From positions 1 through 40,223 of the forward strand of contig DASREE010000049.1 in assembly GCA_035652235.1 (NCBI GenBank): a stretch of DNA of 40,223 nucleotides. Reading direction: 5' to 3'. This document shows, piece after piece, positions 29,966 to 36,452 of the stretch. How positions within the stretch are numbered: the first letter of the stretch is position 1; each line of letters opens with the position of its first letter. Both the position numbers and the translations under genes were made by a program. The DNA is from PALSA-612 sp035652235. GTDB taxonomy: Bacteria > Actinomycetota > Thermoleophilia > Gaiellales > Gaiellaceae. The notes under the pieces are model-generated. The model saw nothing but the letters and a program-made list of their open reading frames with translations, was not told where the DNA came from and searched no databases.

Positions 29966-30514
29966 CTAGCCGGCCGCGTCGCTGGCGGCAATGGCGTAGC
30001 GGACGGGACGGAGCGTCGAGGGGAGCGGCTGGAAGTTGTCCTCGCAGAAGCTCGCCGCGTCGACGGAGAACACGTTCGTGTCCACGTCCAGGGGAGGCTG
30101 CCAGCCGAACGAGGTCAGCCACGCCGTGCCCCGGCCGACGACGCTCAGGTCGATGAAGATGCCGTCGCTCACGATCATGCGCACCGGACCGGTGACGCGG
30201 AAGCGCACGAGGTCGACTGGGCCGTACTGGTACGCCGGGCGGTCGCCGATCTTCGCGCGCACGGGAATCGCGCCGAGACCGGTGACCTTCGCGCGCTTCT
30301 CCACCACGGAGGCCGCGTCGATCGTGATCGTGCCGCTCTGGAAGCGACCGAACAGGGCGCCTCGCGCCAGCGACACCGACACCTTGCCGAACCCGTTCTG
30401 GACGACCAGGCACCCGTCGCCGAGGACGGTGTCGGACGCCCGGCCCCCGGACGGGGCAGCCGCAGCTGCAGTCGCCGACGCGACCGCGAGGACGGCACAG
30501 GCGATCAGGCGCAC
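29966..30514 (-). CDS. Secreted hypothetical protein
   Basis: The 182 residues begin with a clear signal peptide (MRLIACAVLAVASATAAAAAP, cleavage probably after about residue 20). The mature part is beta-rich: CLVVQNGFGKVSVSLARGALFGRFQSGTITI, DLVRFRVTGPVRMIVSDGIFIDLS, GTAWLTSFGWQPP. It ends near NVFSVDAASFCEDN, with two Cys that could form a disulfide. I do not recognise the family. It is placed just upstream of the two-component pair on the same strand and may be in the same transcript. GTG 30514 is 6 nt after TACTCT. Confidence 0.75.
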   Translation of the reverse strand: MRLIACAVLAVASATAAAAAPSGGRASDTVLGDGCLVVQNGFGKVSVSLARGALFGRFQSGTITIDAASVVEKRAKVTGLGAIPVRAKIGDRPAYQYGPVDLVRFRVTGPVRMIVSDGIFIDLSVVGRGTAWLTSFGWQPPLDVDTNVFSVDAASFCEDNFQPLPSTLRPVRYAIAASDAAG

Positions 30515-30520
30515 GCCGTC

Positions 30521-30526
30521 AGAGTA
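30521..30526 (-). promoter_or_regulatory. Putative -10 (TACTCT), secreted-protein gene
   Basis: On the minus strand TACTCT is followed by 6 nt and GTG 30514. The surrounding CGATACTCTG block recurs at 32114-32119 with the same 6-nt spacing, in front of an unrelated gene. Confidence 0.4.
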
Positions 30527-30613
30527 TCGCCGCCGGGTGTTCCGAGCTTGAGCGGCATGTAAAGAAACGATGGCGCCCGCGTTGGGGCGGTCCCGACTGC
30601 TGCCCAGCCGCGC

Positions 30614-31810
30614 TCAGCTCGAGCCGCGCGCGAGCACCCCGGCCGTGTAGACGCCCTCCGGGTTCCAGAGCATGAAGCCGGCAGCCCCCATCGTCCGGGC
30701 GGCGTCGATCTGCTCTACGACCTGCTCGGGCCCGTAGGGCACGCGCAGCGTGAAGTCCTGCAGCCAGGGCACGAGGCGGACCTGCTCGCCGCGCGTCTGG
30801 CGCCTGAAGTCGCGCAGAGCGTGCACGACGGTCGCGTACGGGAACGCCTCGGGGTCGATGAGGTTGTACTCGCCCCTGTTGTAGTGCGACGGGTAGACCA
30901 TCGGGTAGATGGTGTCGAGCAGGCGCCCCGCGCGGCGCGGCACCTGGCCGATGCCGAGGTCGCGGGTGGCCGCGAGGCCGAACAGGTCGGCGGAGACACG
31001 GACGTGGAGCGGGTGCAGGCGACCGACCGCGTAGCGGAAGAAGCGGTCGATCGTGACGCCCTTCGGCTCGGCCCGCCGGTGCGGGAAGACGGCCGTCGAC
31101 AGGTCGCCGTCCGTCGGGAAGCGCACGTAGTCGAACTGGATCTCGTCGAACCCGGCGCGGGCGGCGGCGACGGCGACGTCGACGTCGTACTTCCACACCC
31201 GCGGGTCGTACTCGTTCGCCCAGCCGAGGCCGCCCGCGTTCGTCCACACGCCCCCGCCGCGGCGCTGGATGGCGAGGTCGGGCCTGGCGCGGGTCAGCGT
31301 CGGATCCTGGAAGACGACGACGCGGCCGATCACGTACAGGCCCGCCCGATGCGCGACGCGGACGAGCCGGACCGGGTCGTAGAAGGGCCGGGCCGCGCCG
31401 ACCGCGCGCGCGAGCGCCGGCAGGCCGCGGCCGACGAACCCGACGTAGCCGCGCTCGTCCTTGACGTCGAGCTCGACCGTGTTCAGCCCGCGCGAGGAGA
31501 GCGCGACGTACTCCTCGAACTTGCCGGGGATGGAGGCGAGCCCTTCCGTGACGTGCACGCCGCGGATCTCCGCGGGCAGGCGGCTGCGGAACGCGGGGAC
31601 CGCCGACTGCGAGCGCCGCCCGGCCGCGGCCGGCGCTGCCTGGGCATGGTGCGTCCGCGTCGTGAAGTACGTCGCGCCGCCGGCGAATGCGCCTCCCATC
31701 CCCACCAGCGCGACCGCCGCCGCCGCGCGCCGGATGCGGCGACGCCGCCGCGCCCGACGCCGACGCTCGCGAAAGCGATCGTTCGGGTCGATGCGGTCGT
31801 GGATGTACAT
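30614..31810 (-). CDS. DUF4015-type putative glycoside hydrolase-like protein, membrane anchored
   Basis: The 398 residues have a cytoplasmic Arg-rich N-terminus (11-28), one membrane segment (about 28-49) and then an extracytoplasmic TIM-barrel-like domain (about 82-395). Typical DUF4015 segments are EIRGVHVTEG, GLNTVELDVKDERGYVGF, GLYVIGRVVVFQDP, WANEYDPRVWKYDVDVAVAAA, GFDEIQFDYVRFPTDG, VSADLFGL and GAAGFMLWNPEGVY. These proteins are related to glycosidases, but the substrate is unknown. Given the extracytoplasmic location, a wall or polysaccharide target is plausible. A promoter TTGCGG-17-TAGCGT lies just upstream. Confidence 0.88.
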   Translation of the reverse strand: MYIHDRIDPNDRFRERRRRARRRRRIRRAAAAVALVGMGGAFAGGATYFTTRTHHAQAAPAAAGRRSQSAVPAFRSRLPAEIRGVHVTEGLASIPGKFEEYVALSSRGLNTVELDVKDERGYVGFVGRGLPALARAVGAARPFYDPVRLVRVAHRAGLYVIGRVVVFQDPTLTRARPDLAIQRRGGGVWTNAGGLGWANEYDPRVWKYDVDVAVAAARAGFDEIQFDYVRFPTDGDLSTAVFPHRRAEPKGVTIDRFFRYAVGRLHPLHVRVSADLFGLAATRDLGIGQVPRRAGRLLDTIYPMVYPSHYNRGEYNLIDPEAFPYATVVHALRDFRRQTRGEQVRLVPWLQDFTLRVPYGPEQVVEQIDAARTMGAAGFMLWNPEGVYTAGVLARGSS

Positions 31811-31823
31811 GCCGAGCCGCTAC

Positions 31824-31852
31824 ACGCTACGGCCTCACCCTCGTTCCCGCAA
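31824..31852 (-). promoter_or_regulatory. Promoter of the DUF4015 gene, TTGCGG-17-TAGCGT
   Basis: The minus-strand -35 is 31847-31852 and the -10 is 31824-31829, ending 13 nt before ATG 31810. That leaves a leader of only about 6 nt. It overlaps the end of the truncated enolase-superfamily remnant. Confidence 0.45.
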
Positions 31853-32107
31853 GCCGCCCTCCAGCGCCCCGGCCCGAGCTCGAACTGGCCGCCGCCGTCG
31901 AGCGTGATCCCGTGCGCCTCGGCGGAGCCGCGCCTGCTCGTCGGCGTCGTAGGTGACGTCCTCGCCGGCGCCCGTCTCCCCTGCCCCGTGCAGCCTGACG
32001 ACGGTCGTCCGCCGCGTGAACTCGCTCGACACCTCACGCTGCAGGCCCTCGAGCTCGTAGCCGTCCACTTCAAGCGGCAGGCAGCCGAGGCGCATGGAGC
32101 CGTCCAC
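31835..32107 (-). pseudogene. Remnant of an enolase-superfamily (mandelate racemase/MLE-like) gene, N-terminal fragment
   Basis: A 90-residue frame starts VDGSMRLGCLPLEVDGYELEG. It runs through VSSEFTRRTTVVRLHGAGETGAGEDVTYDADEQ, which resembles the N-terminal capping domain of enolase-superfamily enzymes. After DADEQ the frame turns Arg-rich (ARLRRGARDHARRRRP). The next frame instead reads EAHGITLDGGGQFELGPGRW, a plausible continuation, which implies a frameshift near 31920-31940. The barrel domain is absent; the sequence runs directly into the DUF4015 promoter. It is best read as a decayed gene. Recall of the family is from memory and needs a database check. Confidence 0.55.
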
Positions 32108-32113
32108 GGTGCC

Positions 32114-32120
32114 AGAGTAT
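32114..32120. promoter_or_regulatory. Divergent -10 elements between the enolase remnant and the antiporter
   Basis: Minus strand: TACTCT (32114-32119), 6 nt before GTG 32107. Plus strand: GAGTAT (32115-32120), 10 nt before ATG 32131. They overlap by five bases, much like the pair at 27402-27411. Confidence 0.4.
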
Positions 32121-32130
32121 CGGCGTCCCC

Positions 32131-33555
32131 ATGTCCGAGACGCTCGACTTCGGCGCCATCGTCCTGATCGTGGCGGGCGGCTTCACGGCCGCCGTCGCCA
32201 TGAGCAAGCTGACGGAGTTCTTCCCGGTTCCAGGCCCTGCGCTCTTCCTGCTCGCAGCCGCGGTCCTCTCGGACGTCTTCCCCGGCCTGACGCTTCCCAT
32301 TCGCAGCGTCGAGCGGATCGGCGTCGTCGCCCTGATCGCCATCCTCTTCGACGGCGGCATGCACGTCGGTCGCCGCCGGTTCCGGACGAGTGCGCTCGAG
32401 ATCACGGTGCTCGGCGTCGTCGGCACCTTCGCCACAGCCGGGCTGGTGGCCGTCGCCTGCCACGTCTTCTTCGGCTTCGGCTGGACGACGTCGGGGGTCA
32501 TCGGCGCCGCGCTCGCGCCGACCGACCCGGCGGTGATGTTCTCGGTGCTCGGCAAGCGCGAGATCGGCGGCCGCTCCGGGACGATCCTCGAGGGCGAGTC
32601 GGGGGCCAACGACCCGGTCGGGATCGCGCTGATGATCGGGATGCTCGACTTCGCCGCGCACGACCACGCCTCGTTCTGGGTCGTCGTCCGCGAGTTCGCG
32701 ATCGAGATGGGAGTCGGGCTCGCGATCGGCGTGGCCGGGGCGCAGGTGCTGCTGCCGCTCATGCGGCGCGTGGCGCTGCCGAGCGAGGCGCTGTACCCGA
32801 TCCGGACGCTCGCCTTCGCCGGCGTCGTCTACGGGGTGGCGACGATCGCCCACGGCTCTGGCTTCCTCGCCGTCTTCGTCACCGCCCTGCTCATCGGCGA
32901 CGAGCGCGCCCCGCGCAAGGGCGAGATCGAGCGCTTCCACACGTCGCTGGCCAGCCTGGCGGAGATCGTCGTCTTCACCACGCTCGGGCTGACGATCGAG
33001 CTCGGCAAGCTCGGCCAGGGCCACGTGTGGCTGGAAGGGCTGCTGCTTGCGCTCGTGCTCGCTTTCGTCGCCCGACCCGCCGTCGTCTGGCCGCTGCTCG
33101 CCCCCACGCGTCTCCGGCCGGGCGAGCGCCTGTTCGTCATGTGGGGCGGGCTCAAGGGCGCCGTGCCGATTCTGCTCGGCACCCTGGCGCTGCTGCAGGG
33201 CGTGCACGACGCGACGCGCGTGTACCAGATCGTGTTCGTCGTCGTCGCCTTCTCCGTGATCGTGCAGGGGACGACGATCCCCTTCGTCGCCCCGGCGCTC
33301 GGCATCCCCATGCGCCTCGCCGAGCCGCGAGCGGTCCGGCGGCTCGTCGTCGGCCAGGGCTCGCGCGCCGACGGGACGAGCGTCGCCGGCGCCATGCTCG
33401 GCCACGGCTCCTGGATCGAGCGGGTGCGCCGCGACGGCGTCGACCTGCCGGTGCGCGGCAGCCTCGTCCTCCGGGCCGGAGACGAGGTGTGGCTGATCGC
33501 GGACGCGGACGACGCCGGGCGCCTCGGCCCGCTCTTCCGCCCGGCAGCGGGGTGA
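32131..33555 (+). CDS. CPA1-family Na+(K+)/H+ antiporter with C-terminal RCK_C domain
   Basis: This is a cation/proton antiporter of 474 residues. About a dozen membrane segments span 8-380. The core motifs are VERIGVVALIAILFDGGMHV (60-79), AALAPTDPAVMFSVLGK (126-142) and the ion-binding Asn160-Asp161 in EGESGANDPVGIA (154-166). The cytoplasmic tail (about 395-474) ends with GDEVWLIADADDAGRLGPLF, an RCK_C/TrkA-C-like regulatory domain, as in NhaP2-type transporters. Ion specificity is not evident. ATG 32131 is divergent from the enolase remnant. Confidence 0.92.
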   Translation: MSETLDFGAIVLIVAGGFTAAVAMSKLTEFFPVPGPALFLLAAAVLSDVFPGLTLPIRSVERIGVVALIAILFDGGMHVGRRRFRTSALEITVLGVVGTFATAGLVAVACHVFFGFGWTTSGVIGAALAPTDPAVMFSVLGKREIGGRSGTILEGESGANDPVGIALMIGMLDFAAHDHASFWVVVREFAIEMGVGLAIGVAGAQVLLPLMRRVALPSEALYPIRTLAFAGVVYGVATIAHGSGFLAVFVTALLIGDERAPRKGEIERFHTSLASLAEIVVFTTLGLTIELGKLGQGHVWLEGLLLALVLAFVARPAVVWPLLAPTRLRPGERLFVMWGGLKGAVPILLGTLALLQGVHDATRVYQIVFVVVAFSVIVQGTTIPFVAPALGIPMRLAEPRAVRRLVVGQGSRADGTSVAGAMLGHGSWIERVRRDGVDLPVRGSLVLRAGDEVWLIADADDAGRLGPLFRPAAG

Positions 33556-33593
33556 GCCGGCGGCGGGGTGCCCGCTCGTCCGCCCGCCGGCTC
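33554..33593. terminator. Hairpin terminator candidate between antiporter and dehydrogenase
   Basis: GAGCCGGCGG (33554-33563) and CCGCCGGCTC (33584-33593) are exact complements with a 20-nt loop. It begins in the antiporter stop codon and lies between two convergent genes, so it may end both transcripts. There is no U-run, as is common in high-GC actinobacteria. Confidence 0.45.
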
Positions 33594-33605
33594 CTCGTCC
33601 GCCGG

Positions 33606-34457
33606 CTACTCGTAGGTGTAGAAGCCGCGCCCCGTCTTGCGCCCGAGCAGGCCCGCCTTCGCCATCGCCACGAGGCGCGGCGGCGGCGCCATCCGCGGCT
33701 CGCGCAGGCTCGCCCACAGCGCCTCGGAGGCGCGAACGTGGACGTCGACCCCGATCAGGTCGATGAGGGCACAGGGGCCGATCGGCCAGCGCGTCCCGTG
33801 CAGCATCGCCCGGTCGAGGTCGTCGGGCGCGACCCCGGCCTCGTCGAGCACCCGCACGCAGTCGTTCAGCACCGGGATCAGCACGCGGTTGACCACGAAG
33901 CCGGGCGTGTCGTTACAGCGGATCGGCTCCTTCCCCAGGCGCCGCGCGAACTCGTACGCCGCCTCGTGCGCTGCGGGCGCCGTCAGCTCGCCGCGGACGA
34001 CCTCGACGAGCGGCAGCACGGGCGCCGGGTTGAAGAAGTGGAGCCCGACGACGCGCTCGGGACGGGCGGTCGCGGCGGCGATCTCCGTCACCGACAGCGC
34101 CGAGGTGTTGGTGGCGAGCAGGGCGCCGGCGGAGACGATCCGGTCGAGCTCGGCGAAGAGGCTCCGCTTCGCCTCCACGTCCTCGACGATCGCCTCGACG
34201 ACGACGTCGCAGCCGGCCAGATCGGCGAGCTCGGTGGTGACCGTCAGGCGTGCGAGCGCGGCGTCGGCCTCCTCCGCAGTGAGCCGCTCCTTGTCGACGG
34301 CGCGGCGGAGGTGGCGCTCGATCGTCGCCCGGCCGCGCTCGCACAGCTTCGCGCTCAGCTCGCGGCCGACGGTCGCGAACCCGGCTTGCACGCACACCTG
34401 TGCGATCCCGGCGCCCATCGTGCCGAGCCCGACCACGCCGACCGTCCGCACCTCCAC
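33606..34457 (-). CDS. 3-hydroxybutyryl-CoA (3-hydroxyacyl-CoA) dehydrogenase
   Basis: This NAD(P)-dependent enzyme interconverts 3-hydroxyacyl-CoA and 3-oxoacyl-CoA. The 283 residues are the normal length for the monofunctional type. It has VGVVGLGTMGAGIAQVCVQAG (6-26) with the Rossmann glycines, DVVVEAIVEDVEAKRSLFAELD, LATNTSALSVTEIA, the catalytic-His region VGLHFFNPAPVLPLVEVV, CNDTPGFVVNRVLIP and GPCALIDLIGVDV. GTG 34457 is 8 nt after TAGGAT. A second in-frame GTG at 34451 is possible. No other beta-oxidation gene is adjacent. Confidence 0.94.
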   Translation of the reverse strand: MEVRTVGVVGLGTMGAGIAQVCVQAGFATVGRELSAKLCERGRATIERHLRRAVDKERLTAEEADAALARLTVTTELADLAGCDVVVEAIVEDVEAKRSLFAELDRIVSAGALLATNTSALSVTEIAAATARPERVVGLHFFNPAPVLPLVEVVRGELTAPAAHEAAYEFARRLGKEPIRCNDTPGFVVNRVLIPVLNDCVRVLDEAGVAPDDLDRAMLHGTRWPIGPCALIDLIGVDVHVRASEALWASLREPRMAPPPRLVAMAKAGLLGRKTGRGFYTYE

Positions 34458-34465
34458 GACCGGCG

Positions 34466-34471
34466 ATCCTA
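34466..34471 (-). promoter_or_regulatory. Putative -10 (TAGGAT) for leaderless hydroxyacyl-CoA dehydrogenase gene
   Basis: TAGGAT on the minus strand is followed by 8 nt and GTG 34457. There is no Shine-Dalgarno in the 8 nt between them. Confidence 0.45.
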
Positions 34472-34664
34472 GTGGACGCCGGCGCGCACAGGCGCGCGGC
34501 CTTGGGGCGTGGCGCAGCCCGTGCAGGACGGCGATGCGCCGTCGCGGGCGCGGCGGGCGAGCGCGAGAAGCAGCGTGCCACGCCGCAGGCATCGGCACCG
34601 GCGAGCTCCTCTTGCATCCCGAACGGGGCAAGGAGAACGCCGCTCGCCGGGGCCGAGGAGCTCC

Positions 34665-34670
34665 TACACT
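34665..34670 (+). promoter_or_regulatory. Putative -10 (TACACT) upstream of the leader ORF
   Basis: TACACT is followed by 6 nt and GTG 34677, the first codon of a nine-codon frame. This is the same hexamer as before murE. Confidence 0.4.
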
Positions 34671-34676
34671 TGCAGC

Positions 34677-34703
34677 GTGTCGGCGTCCGTGCGCAGGCCG
34701 TGA
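34677..34703 (+). CDS. Eight-residue leader ORF overlapping the zinc-ribbon gene start
   Basis: GTG 34677 begins VSASVRRP and stops at TGA 34701-34703, which overlaps the GTG start of the next gene as GTGA. The GTG follows TACACT by 6 nt, matching the leaderless geometry seen elsewhere. If real, translation of the main gene would be by termination-reinitiation. It rests on geometry only, and the peptide is too short for codon statistics. Confidence 0.35.
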   Translation: MSASVRRP

Positions 34704-35218
34704 GCCCGATCTGGAGGCGGTCGCGGCGGCGCGCAGGCGGCCCGCTTCCGCCGCCCGGCGTCCTGCGGCGCGAGCGCCGCGCTCTGCTCGAGCTCCGCGA
34801 GGAGCGCCTTCGCGACCTCGGCGGGCTGCTCCTCGAGATGTTCCGCCGCAACCGCTTCCGCGAGGATCTCGTGCGGCAGCGCTGCGAGGAGCTCGTCGAG
34901 CTCGACGAGCACATCGCCTCGCTGGAGGCGCTCCTCGGGATCGCATGGACGGCCACGGAGCCGCTTCGCTGCGCCTGCGGCGCTGCCGCCGCGCCCGACG
35001 CACGCTTCTGCCCGGCCTGCGGACGCTCGCTCGGCGACGAGGGCCGCGCCTGCCGGGCGTGCGGCTACGGCCTCGCAGACGACGCTTCCTTCTGCTCGCG
35101 CTGCGGCGCGGGCGCCGGGCAGGCCCGCGCGGAGGCGGCGCCGCGCGCAACAGGCGACGAGCCGAAGCGGGCCGAGCAGGACAAGGCGGCCGCCGAGCTC
35201 GCCGAAGGCCCGCAGTGA
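34700..35218 (+). CDS. Double zinc-ribbon protein with coiled-coil N-terminus
   Basis: The 172 residues have a basic start and a helical, charged segment (24-80, LRRERRALLELREERLRDLGGLLLEMFRR ... EELVELDEHIASLEALLG). Two zinc ribbons follow: CAC(91-93)...CPAC(104-107) and CRAC(118-121)...CSRC(132-135). An Ala/Glu tail ends it. This is the DZR/zinc-ribbon type often found at termini of regulatory or membrane proteins. The function is unknown. GTG 34700 is the first possible start in frame after a long gap and overlaps the leader ORF. Its stop overlaps the start of the SPOR gene (GTGA), so the two products are probably made together. Confidence 0.8.
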   Translation: MSPIWRRSRRRAGGPLPPPGVLRRERRALLELREERLRDLGGLLLEMFRRNRFREDLVRQRCEELVELDEHIASLEALLGIAWTATEPLRCACGAAAAPDARFCPACGRSLGDEGRACRACGYGLADDASFCSRCGAGAGQARAEAAPRATGDEPKRAEQDKAAAELAEGPQ

Positions 35219-35802
35219 CGCGCCCCGCGGGCGCCGCCTGCCGCTGCTGCGGAGCGCCGCTCGCGCCCCGCCAGGAGTACTGCCTCGAGTGCGGCGGCCG
35301 CGTGCTCGCCGCCCGCCGCGGGCCCGGCCCGACCGCGTGGCTCCTCCCGTCGGCGCTCTCGCTGCTCGTCGCCGCCGGCGGCGCCGCAGCTGCGATCGCC
35401 GCCGCCCGCAGCGAGACCCGCCGCCCGGCCACCCCGGCCGTCGCGCTCTCGCGACTCGAGCGTGCGCCGGCGCGCCGGGCGGCGCGCCCGTCGGCGCCGG
35501 CGCACGGGCGCGCCGCGGCACGACGCCTGATCCCCTGGCCCGGACACGGCGCCTACACGATCGTGCTCGCCTCCTACCCGCTCGACCGCGACGCCGCCGC
35601 CGCGAAGCGGGCGGCGCGCCGGGCGCTCGCTCGCGGCCTGCCGCAGGTCGGCATCCTCGTCTCGACCAGCTACCCGACGCTGCAGCCCGGGTACGTCGTC
35701 GTCTTCAGCGGCGTCTACCCCTCGCTGGAGGACGCCCAGTCGGCGCTGCCGGCCGCGCGCCGGTTCTTCCCGGCGGCCTTCGCCCGCCCGGTCGCCCGCT
35801 GA
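35215..35802 (+). CDS. Zinc-ribbon, single-TM, SPOR-domain protein
   Basis: The 195 residues contain a short zinc ribbon (CRCCGAPLAPRQEYCLECG, 9-27), one membrane segment (about 41-63, AWLLPSALSLLVAAGGAAAAI) and a Pro/Ala/Arg-rich linker (67-108). A C-terminal SPOR-like domain follows (112-192, YTIVLASYPLDRDAAAAKRAARRAL, VGILVSTSYPTLQPGYVVVFSGVYPSLEDAQSAL). SPOR domains bind glycan strands denuded of stem peptides at division septa. The cytoplasmic zinc ribbon may pair with the double zinc-ribbon partner encoded upstream. Together they could connect septal wall sensing to the cytoplasm, which is inference. Confidence 0.82.
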   Translation: MTRPAGAACRCCGAPLAPRQEYCLECGGRVLAARRGPGPTAWLLPSALSLLVAAGGAAAAIAAARSETRRPATPAVALSRLERAPARRAARPSAPAHGRAAARRLIPWPGHGAYTIVLASYPLDRDAAAAKRAARRALARGLPQVGILVSTSYPTLQPGYVVVFSGVYPSLEDAQSALPAARRFFPAAFARPVAR

Positions 35803-35838
35803 GGTTGTTCTCTTCGTAGCAAACGATGATGCTCGACT

Positions 35839-35867
35839 TTGTGACACGAGGCCGCACGCGTTAGACT
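35839..35867 (+). promoter_or_regulatory. Promoter of the 150-aa gene, TTGTGA-17-TAGACT
   Basis: The -35 TTGTGA (35839-35844) and -10 TAGACT (35862-35867) have 17-nt spacing, predicting a start near 35874 and an 80-nt leader. The region is unusually AT-rich for this genome. Confidence 0.5.
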
Positions 35868-35893
35868 GCTGCGAACACGGAGGCGAGGGGTGA

Positions 35894-35931
35894 TTAACCT
35901 TCGCTTAACCGGCCTTTTCCAGCAGTTAACA
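35894..35931 (+). promoter_or_regulatory. Three phased TTAAC repeats in the leader of the 150-aa gene
   Basis: TTAACC starts at 35894, TTAACC at 35905 and TTAACA at 35926, offsets of 11 and 21 bp, i.e. one and two helical turns. This is the spacing of OmpR/PhoB-family operator repeats; the B. subtilis PhoP box is TTAACA with about 5 nt between repeats. They lie downstream of the predicted start, as for a repressor. Confidence 0.5.
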
Positions 35932-35953
35932 GGGAAGCGAGATACTGACGACC

Positions 35954-36406
35954 ATGGATGACCGGGTAGCCGAGATCAGAGCCTGTATGTATCAGTATTC
36001 GAGAGCCATCTATCGCTCGATCAAGGACCTCACCGACCCGTATGTGGACGCGGCGACGCAACTCCAGTACCGGCGCTCGGTGCTCGAGGCCTGCGAGCAG
36101 ACGATGGGCCGCCTGGCCACGGATCCGCACTACTTCGCGAACCCCGACCGGGCGCTGTTCCAGGACATCCGCCGCTACTTCCCGATCACGAACCAGGCGC
36201 AGGTCGCCTGGGCCGTGAGCAAGGTCGTCTCGGCCGCCTGCGACTTCATCCAGGAGCAGATCGACGCCGGCGCCTTCGACGGAGGCGTCGCCCGCTGCCG
36301 CGCGACGACGCGGAAGGGGAAGCCGTGCCAGCGCACGCCGCTCCCCGATCGCGAGTACTGCCCCTCGCACCAGCACCTCGAGCAGCGCCCCAAGGTCGCC
36401 GCCTGA
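35954..36406 (+). CDS. 150-aa protein with C-terminal Cys/His zinc-binding-like motif
   Basis: The family is not confidently recognised. Residues 1-105 are helical and contain no Cys cluster (DDRVAEIRACMYQYSRAIYRSIKDLTDP, AATQLQYRRSVLEACEQTMGRLATDPHYF, TNQAQVAWAVSKVVSAACDFIQEQID). The end has a compact motif C115-x9-C125-x10-C136-x2-H139 (CRATTRKGKPCQRT, DREYCPSH), typical of a small zinc-binding tail found in several proteins. ATG 35954 follows GATACT by 7 nt, but a stronger promoter at 35839 gives an 80-nt leader. It is followed by pafBC 46 bp downstream. Confidence 0.8.
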   Translation: MDDRVAEIRACMYQYSRAIYRSIKDLTDPYVDAATQLQYRRSVLEACEQTMGRLATDPHYFANPDRALFQDIRRYFPITNQAQVAWAVSKVVSAACDFIQEQIDAGAFDGGVARCRATTRKGKPCQRTPLPDREYCPSHQHLEQRPKVAA

Positions 36407-36425
36407 GCGGGGCTCCGGCGGGCCC

Positions 36426-36449
36426 GGCGCGAGGTTGTAAGCTCGCGCC
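36426..36449. promoter_or_regulatory. 8-bp inverted repeat over the pafBC -10 (putative autoregulatory operator)
   Basis: GGCGCGAG (36426-36433) and CTCGCGCC (36442-36449) are exact complements separated by GTTGTAAG. The predicted -10 TAAGCT (36438-36443) lies in the centre, so a bound dimer would block RNA polymerase. Confidence 0.5.
36438..36443 (+). promoter_or_regulatory. Putative -10 (TAAGCT) for leaderless pafBC
   Basis: TAAGCT ends 9 nt before ATG 36453. No clear -35 is visible upstream. Confidence 0.4.
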
Positions 36450-36452
36450 AGG

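Larger units (their letters stand above)
34458..34699. other. 242-bp divergent intergenic region with two GC hairpins
   Basis: This is the longest non-coding stretch in the window. It holds the TAGGAT element (34466-34471), a GCGCGC-ACAG-GCGCGC hairpin (34482-34497), a 7-bp stem GACGGCG-ATG-CGCCGTC (34527-34543), and TACACT with a nine-codon leader ORF at its right end. I see no supported gene or RNA between 34472 and 34664. Confidence 0.6.

Noticed and set aside
31483..33717. 744-aa minus-strand frame opposite the antiporter
   Set aside because: Highly charged low-complexity translation. Only a short piece (EAHGITLDGGGQFELGPGRW) is of interest, as the shifted continuation of the enolase remnant.
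34471..34664. Small RNA or small protein in the largest intergenic region
   Set aside because: Two GC hairpins are present, but there is no promoter-terminator pair or open frame with coding character.
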